In this document: positions 51,218-63,418 of the stretch, one piece after another
Numbering within the stretch: the first letter of the stretch is position 1
Layout of the letters: the number at the start of each line of letters is the position of its first letter
Assembly: GCA_947646735.1 (NCBI GenBank)
Contig: CANTFK010000072.1
Coordinates: forward strand, 186,001-250,000
Direction of reading: 5' to 3'
Length of the DNA stretch: 64,000 bases
Source: Peronospora farinosa
Taxonomy: Eukaryota > Oomycota > Peronosporomycetes > Peronosporales > Peronosporaceae
The notes under the pieces: model-generated
Database searches by the model: none
Told to the model about the DNA's origin: nothing
Seen by the model: only the letters and a program-made list of their open reading frames with translations
Position numbers and translations under genes: made by a program

Positions 51218-52260
51218 GTCCCCTCGAAATTGAGACGCCCAGCCTTTAAGAACTTCTATGCTCCTGACAGTGAGGGTCATGCCTCGTCGTCTGATCCAAC
51301 GAGAATAGCGACTGTTACCGAGCAACGCTTCTCATAATGGTGCCGAGTCAGCTCAATCGATGTCACAAGCAACTGTCGCGAGGGAGGCTACGTGGCTGGT
51401 AGTATATTTCAAATGCCACCACCATCCAACTAGTTAAGGTCGGATGGAAGTAGCAGATCGTGTCATTATTAACGCCAAATCGATATTAAACGTGTTTTCA
51501 TCATAAAAGCAACAGTACAACGCTTGACCACATTTCCCCTATCCGGTCGTGTTGGATTTAAATGAATCAACCGACGAATCCGAAGCTGAGTTCCTGCGCC
51601 GTAATAAGCCAAATTTAATGCGGCTAAACAACGGTCGCAGCAAATTAAGTTCGCTATGAAGCTTGCAGAGGATGAGGTAGAAAGCTAATCCTATCTCTTC
51701 TCGCCACGTCGCCCCTACTAGTCCTTCTGGGCCTAGCAAAGGAGCTGCAGCTGATTCTTGTGATTATAAGCGGCACCAGCCCCCGAACCTCGACACGTAG
51801 AGCATCGAATGGTTTCTAAGAGTCAAACTCTTCGTATATCCTATCTAATGGACGAGGATCTAAATCTTCTACTTTATAGCGGTGGTATAACTAACATCCA
51901 ACAAGGAAGCGTTTGTTCCCACACGCATCCACCAATGCAGGAGGCGCCCGATAGAAGCGGCGATTACGCCAAACTACTAGCGGCTGCCGATCATGCTGCC
52001 CTCCGACGCACGCGCAGAATGATGCGTTGAGAAGGCAGGTTGTAGATCTCGAGAGCAAAGTTGCTTGACTTACTGTGAGTTTCCAAGATGCGAAGTCGAA
52101 GGACCGTCAGGAGTATGACCGCCTGAAACTTCGTTTGGACATTTTAGAGCTACTGTCGATGAGAGACCCGCATCAAACGCGGAGTCCTTCTCGAATACCG
52201 AGTCCTCCATGCCTCGACCGTATACAGGAAGCCTTTCGGCTTCACCGTTGCCATCGGTAT
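51218..52260 (+). pseudogene. Antisense coiled-coil coding region of family-2 element
   Basis: The strand opposite to pol reads protein-like from the LTR edge to the integrase end: RRPAFKNFYAPDSEGHASSS at about 51233-51290, DLNESTDESEAEFLRRNKP at about 51555-51610, then DYAKLLAAADHAAL and LRRQVVDLESKVA, DRQEYDRLKLRLDILELL at 52095-52155. Frames change several times. The architecture (starts beside the LTR, ends beside integrase, coiled-coil) equals that of the antisense frame in family 1. No function is known. Confidence 0.4.
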
Positions 52261-52345
52261 TGTTAGCCTTATGTGGATATGTGATCTCTTCTGGATGAAC
52301 ATACCGATTCAGACGACCCACGTAAAATACGGGGGGTGTTTTCAT
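52070..52345 (-). pseudogene. Integrase C-terminal end, family 2
   Basis: FYVGRLNRYVHPEE is the strand after the GPY/F module in Gypsy integrases. A polar linker follows and overlaps the antisense coiled-coil frame. Confidence 0.5.
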
Positions 52346-52905
52346 ATACGGTGGGAGATTTAGTCTATCATTTAGGTCTCCACCACCGTAAATGGCTCAA
52401 TGAATTGGAGCAATAGGCTAGTAGTACCTTTTGTTAGTACAGAAATTGCATTTTAGGAAGGGTAGAAGTACTTAATAGCACTTTGCCCCAATAATACAGT
52501 GCTCATTGTTTTTGCGACCATGTTGGTCTGCATATTGTTTTTGCTTGCTCTGTGCGCTTGCCATCGTGTCACAGACTTTACGTGTGATGGCTTATCGCTC
52601 ATCACCGAAGCGCTGAGCTTCGCTCACGCTTTTAGCATCCAGCTCGCCTATGGCACCCCTAAGAGGTCGGTCAAGGGTCGACGCTGTTGATAATACTATA
52701 GTGTTATCATCAAGCAACACAGGCATTTCTTGCCGTGTCTCCTCGTTGACACCTATAAGTGTCGTGATCACTGCTAAATTAGCAGTGGCACTAGGGCAAA
52801 TTTGACCCTCTTGGGCATTCGCACCAAGCGAAGTGAGGGGCCCTCCCCCACTAAAACTCGGGCTGCACACAAACGATACTGGCGTCCGAGGATGGCGCAG
52901 TCCGT

Positions 52906-53591
52906 TTATATAAAACGGTGTTTAACCCTTATGGCGTGAACAATGTTACTAATAACGAAATTTTCGAAGGGCAATTTCTTGCTCCATTCCTTAGGAGTCT
53001 CTATTGTGCGCAATGCATCCGCCACGACTCGTTTGGCTCGTCGTTCTGTTTGGCCATCGGTCTCGGGATGATCGGCTGTTGACATGTGAAGCTTGCTTCC
53101 CAGCAACTCAGACACATGACGCCAAAAACTGACGTAAAACGCGGATCCCGATCCGATACTATCGATTCGGGCATCCAGTGTAGTCGGTACACATGATCCA
53201 GATTCAAGAGGGCAACCTTTTTTCCTGAGATCTTGGTGCTACATGATTCCAATTGCACCATCTTGCTCAGTCTGTCTACAAAGACAACGAGTCCCTACCT
53301 GCCTTTATGTTCATGCATAAAGCCAAACATGAAGTCCAAAGTGAACTACTTCCAAAAATCCGTTGGAATCGGCAGTGGCTTCAGTGGCGCATTGCTAGAA
53401 GGTTCAGGCTTAATGCGCTGGAACACTCGGATATAGTTGGCCACCCACCGATAAAGGTGGAGCGACCAAAATCCCCCTGACACTCGTAAGAATGTCTTTT
53501 GACGGCCCATATGCCCACTAGATGGCGCATCATGGCACTTATGAAGTATCATCAGCTTGACATCTGTGTCATGAGGGACATAGATTCTCAA
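52906..53591 (-). pseudogene. Integrase, family 2, broken
   Basis: Two frames. 53591-53346 holds the zinc-binding region (LHKCHDAPSSGHMGRQKTFL). 53261-52906 holds the core (LHWMPESIVSDRDPRFTSVF and DHPETDGQTERRAKRVV). Triad residues Asp and Glu are visible, but frames are disrupted. Confidence 0.75.
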
Positions 53592-54126
53592 GGGATCACA
53601 GAGTGACAGCTAATGCCATAATAGGCCATCAATGTAACTAAAGCGATTAAGCTTCGCTTTCAGGTGCGATGGAAGGGTAACCTTTCGATCTCCAACATGA
53701 TCCAACAGCAGACGACAATGTTCGTCCTGCCTGCACTCCTTTATATCGGAGGCCATGGAGCTCGTCACATGTTAGGCCTTCATGGCTGCCAATGTTGACG
53801 GCTCAACTTGTGATTTCGCACGAGACACATTTCCTGGTGTCTTGCCTCGAAGTCTGGTCTGCGCGATAAAGCTTCAGCCAAGACATTCGACTTACACGGC
53901 TTGTATTCAACTTTGAAATTAAAATTTAGACAAGAATGTCAGCCATCTCGTCATCCTAGGCGATAGGAGCGGTGAATTTATAGCGGTCCGCAGTGATGCG
54001 TGATCCGTATAACCACAAAAGGTTCGGTGATCAAGAGGTGCACCCGAAACTTAACAAGAGCATACTTTATATAAAAGTAGCTCCTTATCATGCACAGGGT
54101 AGCTCTGCGGCTTTCAAAAGCCGAGA

Positions 54127-55228
54127 CTAATACGAAATGACACGGTCAACGCCGCTGTCATCCTTCTGCATGAGCGTTCTGCCGATTGCAAAATTGCTTG
54201 CATCGCAGACGACACTAAAGGGCTTATCCGCGTCTGGAAATGCCAAGGCCGGTGCCTCTACAGGAGATTGCATCACTGATGTTAACGCATCTACTTCTTT
54301 CTTTGACCAAGTCCATTCTACATCCTTTTTCAAAAGGTCAGACAATGGCTTAGTCTGCTCCGCATATTTCTTGCTGTACTTATGCAAGTCATTATCGAGC
54401 CCAAGGAATTGGCGCAGATCCTTCACATGACGTGGGACTGGACATTCCTTGATATTCTTAACCTTCTAGGTCTGCCGTACACCATGTGTACCTACGATTG
54501 AAGACCAGCACAGGTATCTCGGGAACCCGTTATAACGCACTTTTTGCAAGTTTACGTATAATTGAGCGTCACCCAGAGTCTGCAACACAGCGTCTAAATG
54601 ACGCTTGTGCGACTCTATCGCGCTCAGACCGTCCTCCGCCCTACTATGCACGAGTACATCGTCAAAGTAATGGGGTGCGTAGGCACGGTGCTGACGCATC
54701 ACGTGAGCCACCACTCGGTTGAATGTTGCGGGGGCATTTTACAACTTTGTGGCATCACAAGCCACTCCCATAGCATACCTCTTGGGGGTTCTTAATGCCG
54801 TTTTAATTACATCAGTATCTCTCATTAGAACTTGATACTAGCCATCCTTCAGATACAACGCGGAAAGGATAGTTGACTTTCCCATGGAATTCAACAAACA
54901 TCTTCCGCGGGATCGGCGTTTGAGCTGGAATGGTGGCCGTGTTCAGCTTATTATAAGCATGAACCACGCGCCATCCACCTGTTGCTTTACGCACACAGAA
55001 GGTCGGGCTGCAGTGAGACGACTTGCTCGCACATACATGTCCCGCCTTGGATCGCTTTCCGAAGGATTCATCGATGTAATCGACTTGTTCCTTCGGCAAC
55101 GGACATTGCCTGGTCACACAATACTTGGTGCCAGGCTCCAAGTCAATCTCGTGCCTGATGCCCCTATCGACCGGTAGGCGGCTCAGCACTTCTGCTGAAA
55201 ACACATCACCGTGTTTCCACAGAATCAT
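54127..55228 (-). pseudogene. Reverse transcriptase and RNase H, family 2, broken
   Basis: RT pieces are RHEIDLEPGTKYCVTRQCPL, SPTFCVRKATGGWRVVHAYN (55228-54812) and HYFDDVLVHSRAEDG (54714-54466). RNase H begins at LRQFLGLDNDLHKYSKKYAE and FSVVCDASNFAIGRTLMQ (54426-54127). Stops and frameshifts separate them. Confidence 0.8.
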
Positions 55229-56208
55229 AGAACGGGCTGTCCTCTAAGGCATCCTAGACTTGAAAAGCAAACCGTTTCTTCTTGTCGGTTTCCAATACTC
55301 CTTAGTCTACTGTGGACGACGAGCAGCAGTCCACCACGTTCTCTTCTGGAACTGGTGCGACTATTTCGTGGATCTTTCCTTCCTTTAGTTCGGACAGAAC
55401 AGATCCCACGTCATCTTCGAGAGATTTACTATCTCCTCGGAAGATGCCAAGACAAGCTGGAGCACCTCAACTGAGGATGCCTCCGGCATATTGTCTTTGG
55501 CGACCTCGAACAACTCGTTCGTAGGTCCGTACTCTTGAACCGAGACTGATCCAAGGTGCACTCGTTTCGACGTGCCCTTTATCGTCTTAATGCGTCTGGT
55601 GCTCGTTGTTCAAGTCCTTACGACCTTTGACCTGGAAGAAGGTGTCGTTGCTGTATCAGCCAACGCACCCCATCCAACCGCACCAGGCTCTTGGCTCTGT
55701 GCCGGTTCTCATGGCTCTTGCCTTCCTGTCAGCCAACCATCAACTGCCACATTCTCTCGGCTCTGTGCAGAGTCATTGGACGCATGAATACCTGCCATAG
55801 TCCCATTAACTACACCAGTCTCCTCGAGATGGGTAGGAATTTGTGCCATATGACTTTTTGTAAGGACAATTTCAACTACTCCAGGCTCAACAAGCTGGGT
55901 AGTACCTGGTGACGATTGACATACCGTCATCGCACCTTCGAATGTGTTGGACACAGCATCAGTACATATGCTTATCGCACGAAGACATCCTTTTTGGTGG
56001 CCAGCGTAGAGTGAGCGAATATTCATGTACGCCAGTAAATCCATGGTTGGTGTTTAGCCAACCAAGGCATGCCTAGGATGAGGTCATACGGACTCTCCAT
56101 ACCTAGTACTGTGAACTTCTCTTTACAAAAGAAGTCACTAAAGCAGAAGGAGAGTTCAACTTGAACTCCCTCTAATTTGACGAGCGTACCGTTCGCTAAA
56201 CGAACGAT

Positions 56209-56607
56209 CTACTCTTCTCGCTTGCCATCCTGGCAAAGCGACTCATAACTCGCCGGACTCTTTTTCAGAGCCGCGAGTTTCACAAAATTATGTGATGCAC
56301 CCGAATCCACGAGAAGGGTTATTACTTGGTCATAGCCTCGTACTCGAACGCTATAAACCAAAACGACTAAGGTCCGACCTTTCGGTACCTCAGGGACTAT
56401 GCTACCCATTTGTTCGATCACTCTGAACATAGAGGTATTTTTAGAGCCCGCGACAGTAGGGTATCCCGACCCTACTGCGCTCCCATATTTCCCGACCCAT
56501 CTTGGGCAGGTGCTGAACCCGTGCGTCGTACACGCTGGTTTTTCGCACTTTTTTAGGGTAAGAAGCCTCTCTGCTGAATGCCTTAGCACCAGCAGCAAGT
56601 TTGGCAT
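56209..56607 (-). pseudogene. Aspartic protease region, family 2
   Basis: VITLLVDSGASHNFVKLAAL contains an intact D-S-G-A active-site loop. The stretch upstream is a degraded gag end without a readable zinc knuckle. Confidence 0.65.
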
Positions 56608-56866
56608 AGCATCGAGCCATCATATGGTCGCGCTTGGCTTACTTGTAAAAGACCACGTCTGCATTACCTAACTCCATTGGAGTATCATCCGACTTCTCGG
56701 CCGACGGCTTATAATAAGCTGTCGCCGAGACACTGTTGTAGGATTGCTCCTCAACTAAAGCAATTTCATTGCCTCTTCCATCGTCTTTGTCACCTTCCTA
56801 AAAGGTCTTGACGCGATGGGTCATGCCATAGTCCGTTCATGAACGTAGGCAACTTATTGTGTTCCG

Positions 56867-57568
56867 TTATCGGACCCGCATAATTGGAAGAAGACAGCGA
56901 ACGCATCGCCTGCAGATACTCTTGTAGAGATCGTTTCGCCTGTCGTGCAAAGAAGCGCGCCTGAATTTACACTTCATCATTAGGCGGCTGGTACATGGCG
57001 CGAATCTTTGACTTAAAGATCGTCCATGCTGGAAACGCATCAGCGTTTGCCATAAGCGCAGAATAAGCCCACTCTGACGCTTTGCCATGAAATTTTGACA
57101 TGGTATACGACACCATCCTGGTGTCACCTTCTATGAGCTGCGCCATACCACATTGCTTTACGGCTAAAATCCAATCGTATGTGAGACAGTCCCATCAAAC
57201 TTGGAGGATCCATCCGAATGGGCCTTGGCTGTTTAGATCGGGCAGAGAGCGTCTCAACAATTCTGTTGAGCGCGTCGTTCGCGAGCTTTCTCACGCGAAA
57301 GCTCATCCTGAGTCGTATTGATGGACTCAGTCGTTGCTTGGGTGTTAACCTCAGACGCGTTTCTACGCTGTCCGAGCCCAAACGCGTTTCTACGCTGTCC
57401 GAGCCCAAACGCCTCGAATTGCTCCAACTGAGCGACATGTTGCTCAGAAGGACAATTTAAGAGGTTGGCCAGGGATTTTTCACCAAGTCCCTGCACCAAA
57501 TGCTCTGCCAACTCCCTATGATGTTGGGAGAGGTGAGGGAAGTCACTCCAATTCACGTTGAGGGACAC
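56867..57568 (-). pseudogene. gag capsid region, family 2
   Basis: Frame pieces include a Gln/Arg-rich helical N-terminus (57568-57254) and a capsid-like segment at 57127-56867. The alternate frame there reads like a retrotransposon gag (HGKASEWAYSALMANADAF, FKSKIRAMYQPP). A 27-nt unit (57355-57381, 57382-57408) is duplicated in frame, giving AFGLGQRRN twice. Confidence 0.6.
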
Positions 57569-57849
57569 ACGTACGCTCAGAGAGACGGGTCGTGGGAAGG
57601 AATAATAGTGCTACCAAGTGTAGACGAGCGCTTCGAAAAGAGCTTCCACAAATTACGCTGGAACACACCTTCAAACAGCGTGAGGAAGCAAATAGACCGT
57701 CTTACCTCCGCGTGCGGTGGTGGTGGTGTTGTTCGGCGCTTAAAGCGCAGTATCTACTGTTGCCGGCCGCTTAAAGCGATCCGCGCAATGAAAGTAAGAA
57801 AAAGCACCTACTTGCGTCACGGAAGATGTTTCCAGTCTTCTCGTGCGCA

Positions 57850-58010
57850 GTGAGTGTGATGTAGTAAATTTAAGACTGACTTATATATAATTGTCTTAAT
57901 TGAATATAATTCTAACTACTGATTGGTCAAAGATCGGATACGCGTCTCTTTAGAATCGTATCCTTACGTGCGAGCTTAAAACATATTCAAGATCGCTGAT
58001 GACGTCTGTC
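57850..58010 (-). repeat. Probable 5' LTR remnant of family-2 element
   Basis: Partner of 51020-51215 with the same ordered shared words. It may extend to about 58250, where short hairpins (58162-58184, 58189-58211) occur. Confidence 0.45.
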
Positions 58011-58242
58011 TGAAGCGTCACCATGACTCCCAGTCCCAACTGGCGTCATCCTCGTTAAGTGTGAATCCATCCATGGATATCACATTCACGAGGGTGGGGC
58101 GCATTGATGTGCCACACCCAAGTGGCAGGCGTAAGGTACCTCGAACCCTTCTAGGTCTGTCCGTTAAGTATTCGATACTTAACGAACCGTGTAACTTTTA
58201 GCCCGTTACACAACCGGTGATTAAAAAAGTAAAGTAATAGGT

Positions 58243-58800
58243 CAATATACTATCATCGAAGAATTTGTGCACCTATCCGTCGAAACGACGGGCAGTATTA
58301 AGACACTGCACATTGGCTAAAAGTAGCATAAAAAGCTGTGTGACACACCAACATTCAGTCCTTACTAATCGTTTAAATCTATATGTTCGGTCCGCGCGCA
58401 CCTATCCGCCGAAACGACGGGCACACATACAAGCGAAGCCTTGCGTTAAAGATGATTATATATACTATCAGCGTAGGCTTCGCGCGACATGTCCGTCGGA
58501 AAAGACGGATATCTATTTTTGCAAATTGCTGGGTTTAAGATGCCTTTACTAACTAATTTGCACCGTCGGAACGACGGGTGAACACCCTAAATGAACCAAT
58601 ATACTATCAGCCTAGAATACGCGCACGTATCTGTCGGAACAACGAGGAGCATTTAAAAGCTGCACACAGCCTAAAAGAAGCATAAAAGAGCTGGGTGGCC
58701 CACATAGATAAAATCAACATTCGGTCTTTTATACATAATTTAATCTATATACTCGGTCCGTGCGCACCATGTCCGTCGGAACGAAGGGCACACACCCTAG
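58243..58800. repeat. Degenerate tandem repeat with hairpin-like core motif
   Basis: A unit beginning AATATACTATCA at 58244 recurs at 58598 (period about 354 bp), and a third partial start lies at 58458. Within the units a CCGTCGGAACGACGG-like self-complementary motif appears at about 58272, 58408, 58490, 58563, 58631 and 58770, usually after GCGCAC. No ORF is present. It sits directly upstream of the family-1 LTR. Confidence 0.7.
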
Positions 58801-58841
58801 TAGCTAATGATATTTGACAACATTACCTTTTCCTTTAATAT

Positions 58842-59179
58842 TGTCCCTGCATCTCCTTGAGGTTGGAGATGCCCTCTAACATGTTGATATAAGCCATTAT
58901 ATAAATCAGGGCGCTGACCAATGACCGATGGACGCGCGCAATAAGTGGAGGGCAAGTTGTTAACATACATACTTGTAGTTTAATATAGTTAATACAGGGT
59001 TAAAACAAGTTAGTTTATATTAAATAGGTATAGTATATTAAATACAGCTCTCTTTTTTCAATCCTCGTTATAAGACTTCTTCTGTCACGTGTACGTGAAG
59101 TTTTGAGGCACCTGCTTTCATTGTAGTCAGTGAAGGTAAATTATACTCTAAGAGTATAATCGGAGGGTGCAACATTGCA
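58842..59179 (+). repeat. 5' LTR of Gypsy copy R
   Basis: Aligns with 4749-5102, with TG...CA ends. It ends in two hairpins (59115-59136, 59140-59160) equivalent in position to those of copy L. Their second stem has different sequence but stays paired. Confidence 0.8.
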
Positions 59180-59280
59180 CGTGGAAGCACTTTGTGGTCC
59201 GTTCGATGACCATCGTACCATCCGCTATGTGACCAGCGGATGAAGAACGTCATCACGCAACGCGTGATGAATTTCGCCGT
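59180..59280 (+). other. Gypsy copy R leader with consecutive hairpins
   Basis: The stretch between LTR and gag holds stems 59195-59199/59208-59212, 59219-59226/59235-59242 and 59251-59258/59262-59269. No primer-binding site matching a tRNA end was identified with confidence. Confidence 0.55.
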
Positions 59281-60429
59281 TTGAGTTATCTCGAATGGAA
59301 TACGGTTCAGCGTATGGATGAAACCATCGGCAACCCTGCCTTTAGTGCAATGTTGCTCTTTCTTAGCGGAGACAAACAACATGCATCCATCTCCAGATCC
59401 ATACAACACGAATTTGACGAAGTTGTAAAGAAACTCACCTTGCTACAGGAGCAAGTTTCTCAACAGGTAGACCTGTTGAGAGAACAAGGCGCTCAACAAG
59501 CTGACTTGTTGATACAGCAGGGTGATCAACAGTCTAAACTGTTGAGACAACATCAGGCTAGTGCAGTTGCTGCCGGGTCGACGTGTATACGTCGACCCGA
59601 GTCCTTGAAGATTTATGTCTCCAAGTACAAGGCAGTCGAAAGCGACTCCTTGTTGAGATGGTTCGTCGAGCTCGACGATGCCATTGAGGCTCGTCGCATC
59701 GATGACTATGCGATGAAAGTCCAGTTCGCAATGTCTAACTTGGCTGGACGTGCTAAAGCTTGGGTCTCAGGGCTCAAGTTGCATGAACCATACATTTTAC
59801 CAACGTATGATGTCTTCAAAGCCGGATCAAACACGCGTTTGAACCGCCTCGCGCCAATTTCAGATCTCGGGCTGAGCTCCTGGATTTGAAATAGGGTAAG
59901 CGAGATATACACGCTTACGGACAACACGTACGATACCTTGTTAGTTGTATCGTGCTAAACCCAATAGATGGACACAAGCAGGTCACTGTGCCTCATCAAG
60001 TTTCTGAGGGATAGTCCCGTCGAGACCCACCAATTCCGCTTGAAACTAGACTCGCTCGATCAGGCGATCTCTGCCGCGGAACAGGAGAGCTTCAGACTAC
60101 AACAGGATCATGTTCACTCGGGATCCTATCGTCCAACGAGACAGCAGAGGGGCGGAGGTCCAGAACCAATGGACCTCTCCTATGTAAAGAGCGAGCGACC
60201 TCTCTCTCCAGGGTACAAGCGATTGCAAAAGTGCAATCGCTGTCAAAAGTTGGGTCACTACGCTTATGAGTATAGTTCCCCACGCCTAGTGTCTCGTAAC
60301 ACTGGCGGTGACGATCGTCCGTCTGCCAAGAAGTCCAGAGACGCGGGTCCCACGCTGCTGCAAAATCGCAACAATGTGGTGAACGATCAAAAAATGGTCG
60401 GGGTCAGTAGGTGCGGAGTGCCCTACTGA
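59281..60429 (+). pseudogene. gag of Gypsy copy R, frameshifted
   Basis: Frame 59281-59889 has a coiled N-terminus with repeated LL-x-QGxQQ units, then a capsid region (YKAVESDSLLRWFVELDDAI, MSNLAGRAKAWVSGL). It breaks at about 59880 and resumes at 59968-60429. The zinc knuckle there reads CNRCQKLGHYAYEY, so the last Cys of the CCHC set is Tyr. Confidence 0.8.
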
Positions 60430-60493
60430 TCCATCAACGTCAAGAGAGTTCGCGATACTCCTGACGAAGGCGCTCCCAACACACAGTCACTAT

Positions 60494-60808
60494 GTGTTGC
60501 CGATCCCAGTGATAAGGTATCACTCATCACCTTATAAAAACGAAGTGACAAAGAACATGTCACTTTGCGCCCTATTTGACTGTGGGGCGTCGATGAACTT
60601 TGTTCGACGCCAGTCGATAAATGATCGTAGGCTCGGATATGTCAAGCGCGAGTGTCCTTCAACGAGAATGACGGTGAACCTTGCAGCTGGCGCATCCGTA
60701 AAAGTAAAGAAACGTGTAGTGGGAATTCACTACACGCTTGAAGGTAAAGAGTACGATGATGATTCCATCGTAATCGATATGGATGACAAATCTGATGTCA
60801 TCCTATGA
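60494..60808 (+). pseudogene. Aspartic protease region, copy R
   Basis: Reads FDCGASMNFVRRQS and ends at a TGA at 60806-60808, in the conserved ILGLPW segment where copy L has Gly. Compare 259-921. Confidence 0.78.
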
Positions 60809-61107
60809 TTACCATGGCTCAGAAGGTACAAGCCATGGGTCAGCTGGCAGATAGAAACATGAAGATGCCTGCCGCTTGTTCATCAGATGGCCATCTGATG
60901 AACGTCTTGGAGCGTTCTCAGGCGTGTGAATGTACTACGAGTGTGTGTGATGGACTAACTTGTGGTACGGTCGTAAGCACTACTGCAAAAGAACTCAGTG
61001 TGATAGAAAGTCACACTGTGGAGACAGCTGCCGGCGGCTGTGAACAAGCACAAGCAGCGCCAAAGGTCCACTAGTCATATAAGTCAAGTGGACCGGGACA
61101 TGGATGC

Positions 61108-61911
61108 TTGCTTAGAGGGCAACATTTACATAAGATCAAACCGGTTGCCCAGAAGCGGCAACATGGTAATCCTAGATCAACTGGAGGGTTGATCGTAGAG
61201 TATCTCGCTGTGGTTGCGCAGCCACAGCTAGAGGAAGTCGATGGAATAAGTTCCATCGAGCCTGAGGGATTAAGTACCCAGAAAACAATCACTGAGGGAG
61301 TAAGTCCCCAGTGCCCTGAGGGAATAAGTCCCCAGGAAGTAACCGAGACGTTGAATGTCTTGGTTAATGACGGATCAAACGTAGGCGCTTATACGCTTGA
61401 TCTGATCGCGCCTCCGAAGTTAACTTCGGAGATAACTCAGTTGCCTACGCTAGAACCTAAAAGGTTCTTGCGTGATCTGCGTAGTGGCAAAGTCAAGCAG
61501 ATTTGTGTGCTCGTCGCAGAGGACGAGTACATGACTGACATTCGGTCAGCAACACTTTTTGCCGAGAACGAACGGGTTCTCAGCAGCTCATCAATGGACG
61601 AAAGTGTCCTAGATGAGAAGACTCGGATTGAGCGATACACATCGCAATTCTGGGTGTCACTAGAGTCAAATCCTTTGTATAAGAATTTGGTCGAATTTAA
61701 GGATGTATTCCGTGAATCCGTACCGGGCGAATTACCTAAGAATAAAAGTACTCGACACGAGATCGACCTAGTACCAGGCACAAAATATTGTGTCATGAAG
61801 CAGTGGCCACTGCCCCGGGAACAGGTCGAGGCGATCAACAAGTTATTTGCTGATCGCCTAGCTGCAGGCCATGTGAGGGAGTCACAGCTCTCCGACCTTC
61901 TGTGTGTGTAA
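61108..61911 (+). pseudogene. RT N-terminal region and linker, copy R
   Basis: The linker with repeated GISPQ-type units is followed by RHEIDLVPGTKYCVMKQWPL. The frame is lost at about 61890, where about 9 nt present in copy L are missing and a later stop appears. It is highly similar to 1050-1600. Confidence 0.85.
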
Positions 61912-62009
61912 GGCCACAGAAGGGTGGCGGATAGTGCACGCGTTTAACAAATTGAACGCTTCAACGATACCGGCGCAAACGCCAATATCGAGAAAGGACG
62001 TAATCATAG

Positions 62010-63417
62010 ATGGTATGTCTAAGAGCACCATCTTTCGTCCATGGATCTGATGGATGGTTTTTATCAGATTCTAATGCGCAAACGGACATCCCGTTCACAG
62101 CGGTGAGCACTCACAGTGATATGATCTGGGAATGGTTGGTGATGCCACAAGAGCTTAGTAATGCACCAGCCACATTCAATAGATGTGTTTCACATCTATT
62201 GAGACCGGTGCGGGATTTTGCACCGAGTTATTTCGATGATGTGTTCGTCCATCGCCGCGCTATGGATGGGAAAACAGACGTGGAAGTCCACCGACTTCAC
62301 GTCCGTAAGTTTCTTACACTTATGCGCGAGCATAAATTGTACGCCAACCTCAAGAAGTGTATTTTCGCAGCTAGCGAAATACCACTTCGTGGGTGCATCG
62401 TTAAAGACACTACGTAAGCCCTGATCGAGAAAAGATCAATGCGATCACTTACTGGCCAGTTCCAATCCATGTTAAGGTACTAAGGAAGTTCCTTGGGCTA
62501 GCGGCGTACTTGCACAGGTACTCACGCAAATACACCGAAATGACAATACATCTTTCTTGTTTACTCAAGAAAAATGTAAAGTGAAATCGGAACACTTTAT
62601 GTCAGCGTTCCTTTGAGCGTATCAAGCCAAGCTTGATGCAATTTTATGTATTGGCGATTGCAGATCAGGACAGACCAATTTATGTGGTCTGTAACGCCAG
62701 CGATTTCGCAATCGATTACTCACTGATGCAGTATCGACACAGACGGTTCAGAGCGCGTCGTCTGCTATCCATCGCGTCAGCTGCAACCAGCTGAGCGCAA
62801 TTACCCGGTGCATGACAAGAAACGCCTTGCCATGAAGTATGCACTGGCTAAGTTTCGCATCTATCTCTTCGGAGATAGACCGTTCATTGTGTATATACAA
62901 ACCATGCGTCACTACGCACGGCTGTAAACAGTTCACACTTCTCGCAACAAATGGCGAGATGGTTGTCGTTCTTCGCGGAGTACAACTTCTTCGTGGAGTA
63001 TAAACCGGGATGACTCAAAGTCGTCGCCGATGTGCTCTCACGTCGACCCGACTTTGAGCCGACTTTACAGTCCGACAGAGATGTGAACACCACTGTCGCT
63101 ACGCTAAGTACCAGAGTTTTGTCGTCGAGTTTATTTGACGACATTAAAATGGCATGCGCACAAGATAGTGATCTCGTACGCCTGATGGAGTATCTCAAGG
63201 ACCCATCCAAGCAAGCTAAGAAGCGCTTGCCTGCCATATATCGATCTTCTATAGATCGATACACCCAGCGGAACGGATCCTGTACTACACAGTCGTTAAC
63301 GGCGTCACGCCTCGTGTCGTCGTACCGCCCCAACATGATCTCAAATTACGGATCATGTTTGAAGGTTACGATGACCCGACAAGTGGGCATCGCGGCCGTG
63401 AGAAGACTTACCTCACG
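62010..63417 (+). pseudogene. RT palm, RNase H and integrase start, copy R
   Basis: 62010-62417 holds VMPQELSNAPATF and SYFDDVFVHRRAMD. From 62420 to 63020 RNase H is present only as frame-shifted pieces. 63032-63417 holds the RNase H end and the integrase zinc region in shifted frames (SGHRGREKTYLT). Copy R is more decayed here than copy L. Confidence 0.8.
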
Positions 63418-63418
63418 A

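Larger units (their letters stand above)
51020..58010 (-). mobile_element. Degenerate Ty3/Gypsy element, family 2, minus strand
   Basis: In minus-strand order are gag (57.6-56.9 kb), protease (56.6-56.2), RT (55.2-54.5), RNase H (54.4-54.1), integrase (53.6-52.9) and integrase end (52.3-52.1). Flanking stretches 51020-51215 and 57850-58010 share recognisable sequence (TACGCGTCT, ATCCTTACGTG, CGAGCTTAAA) and are taken as diverged LTRs. Boundaries are approximate. The element is old, with stops in every domain. Confidence 0.75.
58842..63418 (+). mobile_element. Ty3/Gypsy retrotransposon, family 1 copy R, 5' portion
   Basis: 5' LTR, leader, gag, protease, RT, RNase H and integrase start lie in plus orientation and align with 1-3150 of copy L. 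It is inactive. Breaks include a frameshift at about 59880, a stop in the protease at 60806, a frameshift at about 61900 in RT, many in RNase H, and an abrupt junction at about 63418 to inverted sequence. It shares the dense short palindromes of copy L. Confidence 0.92.

Noticed and set aside
58243..58800. CRISPR-like array
   Set aside because: Repeats are degenerate, unevenly spaced and in a eukaryotic genome beside a retrotransposon. No cas genes are present.
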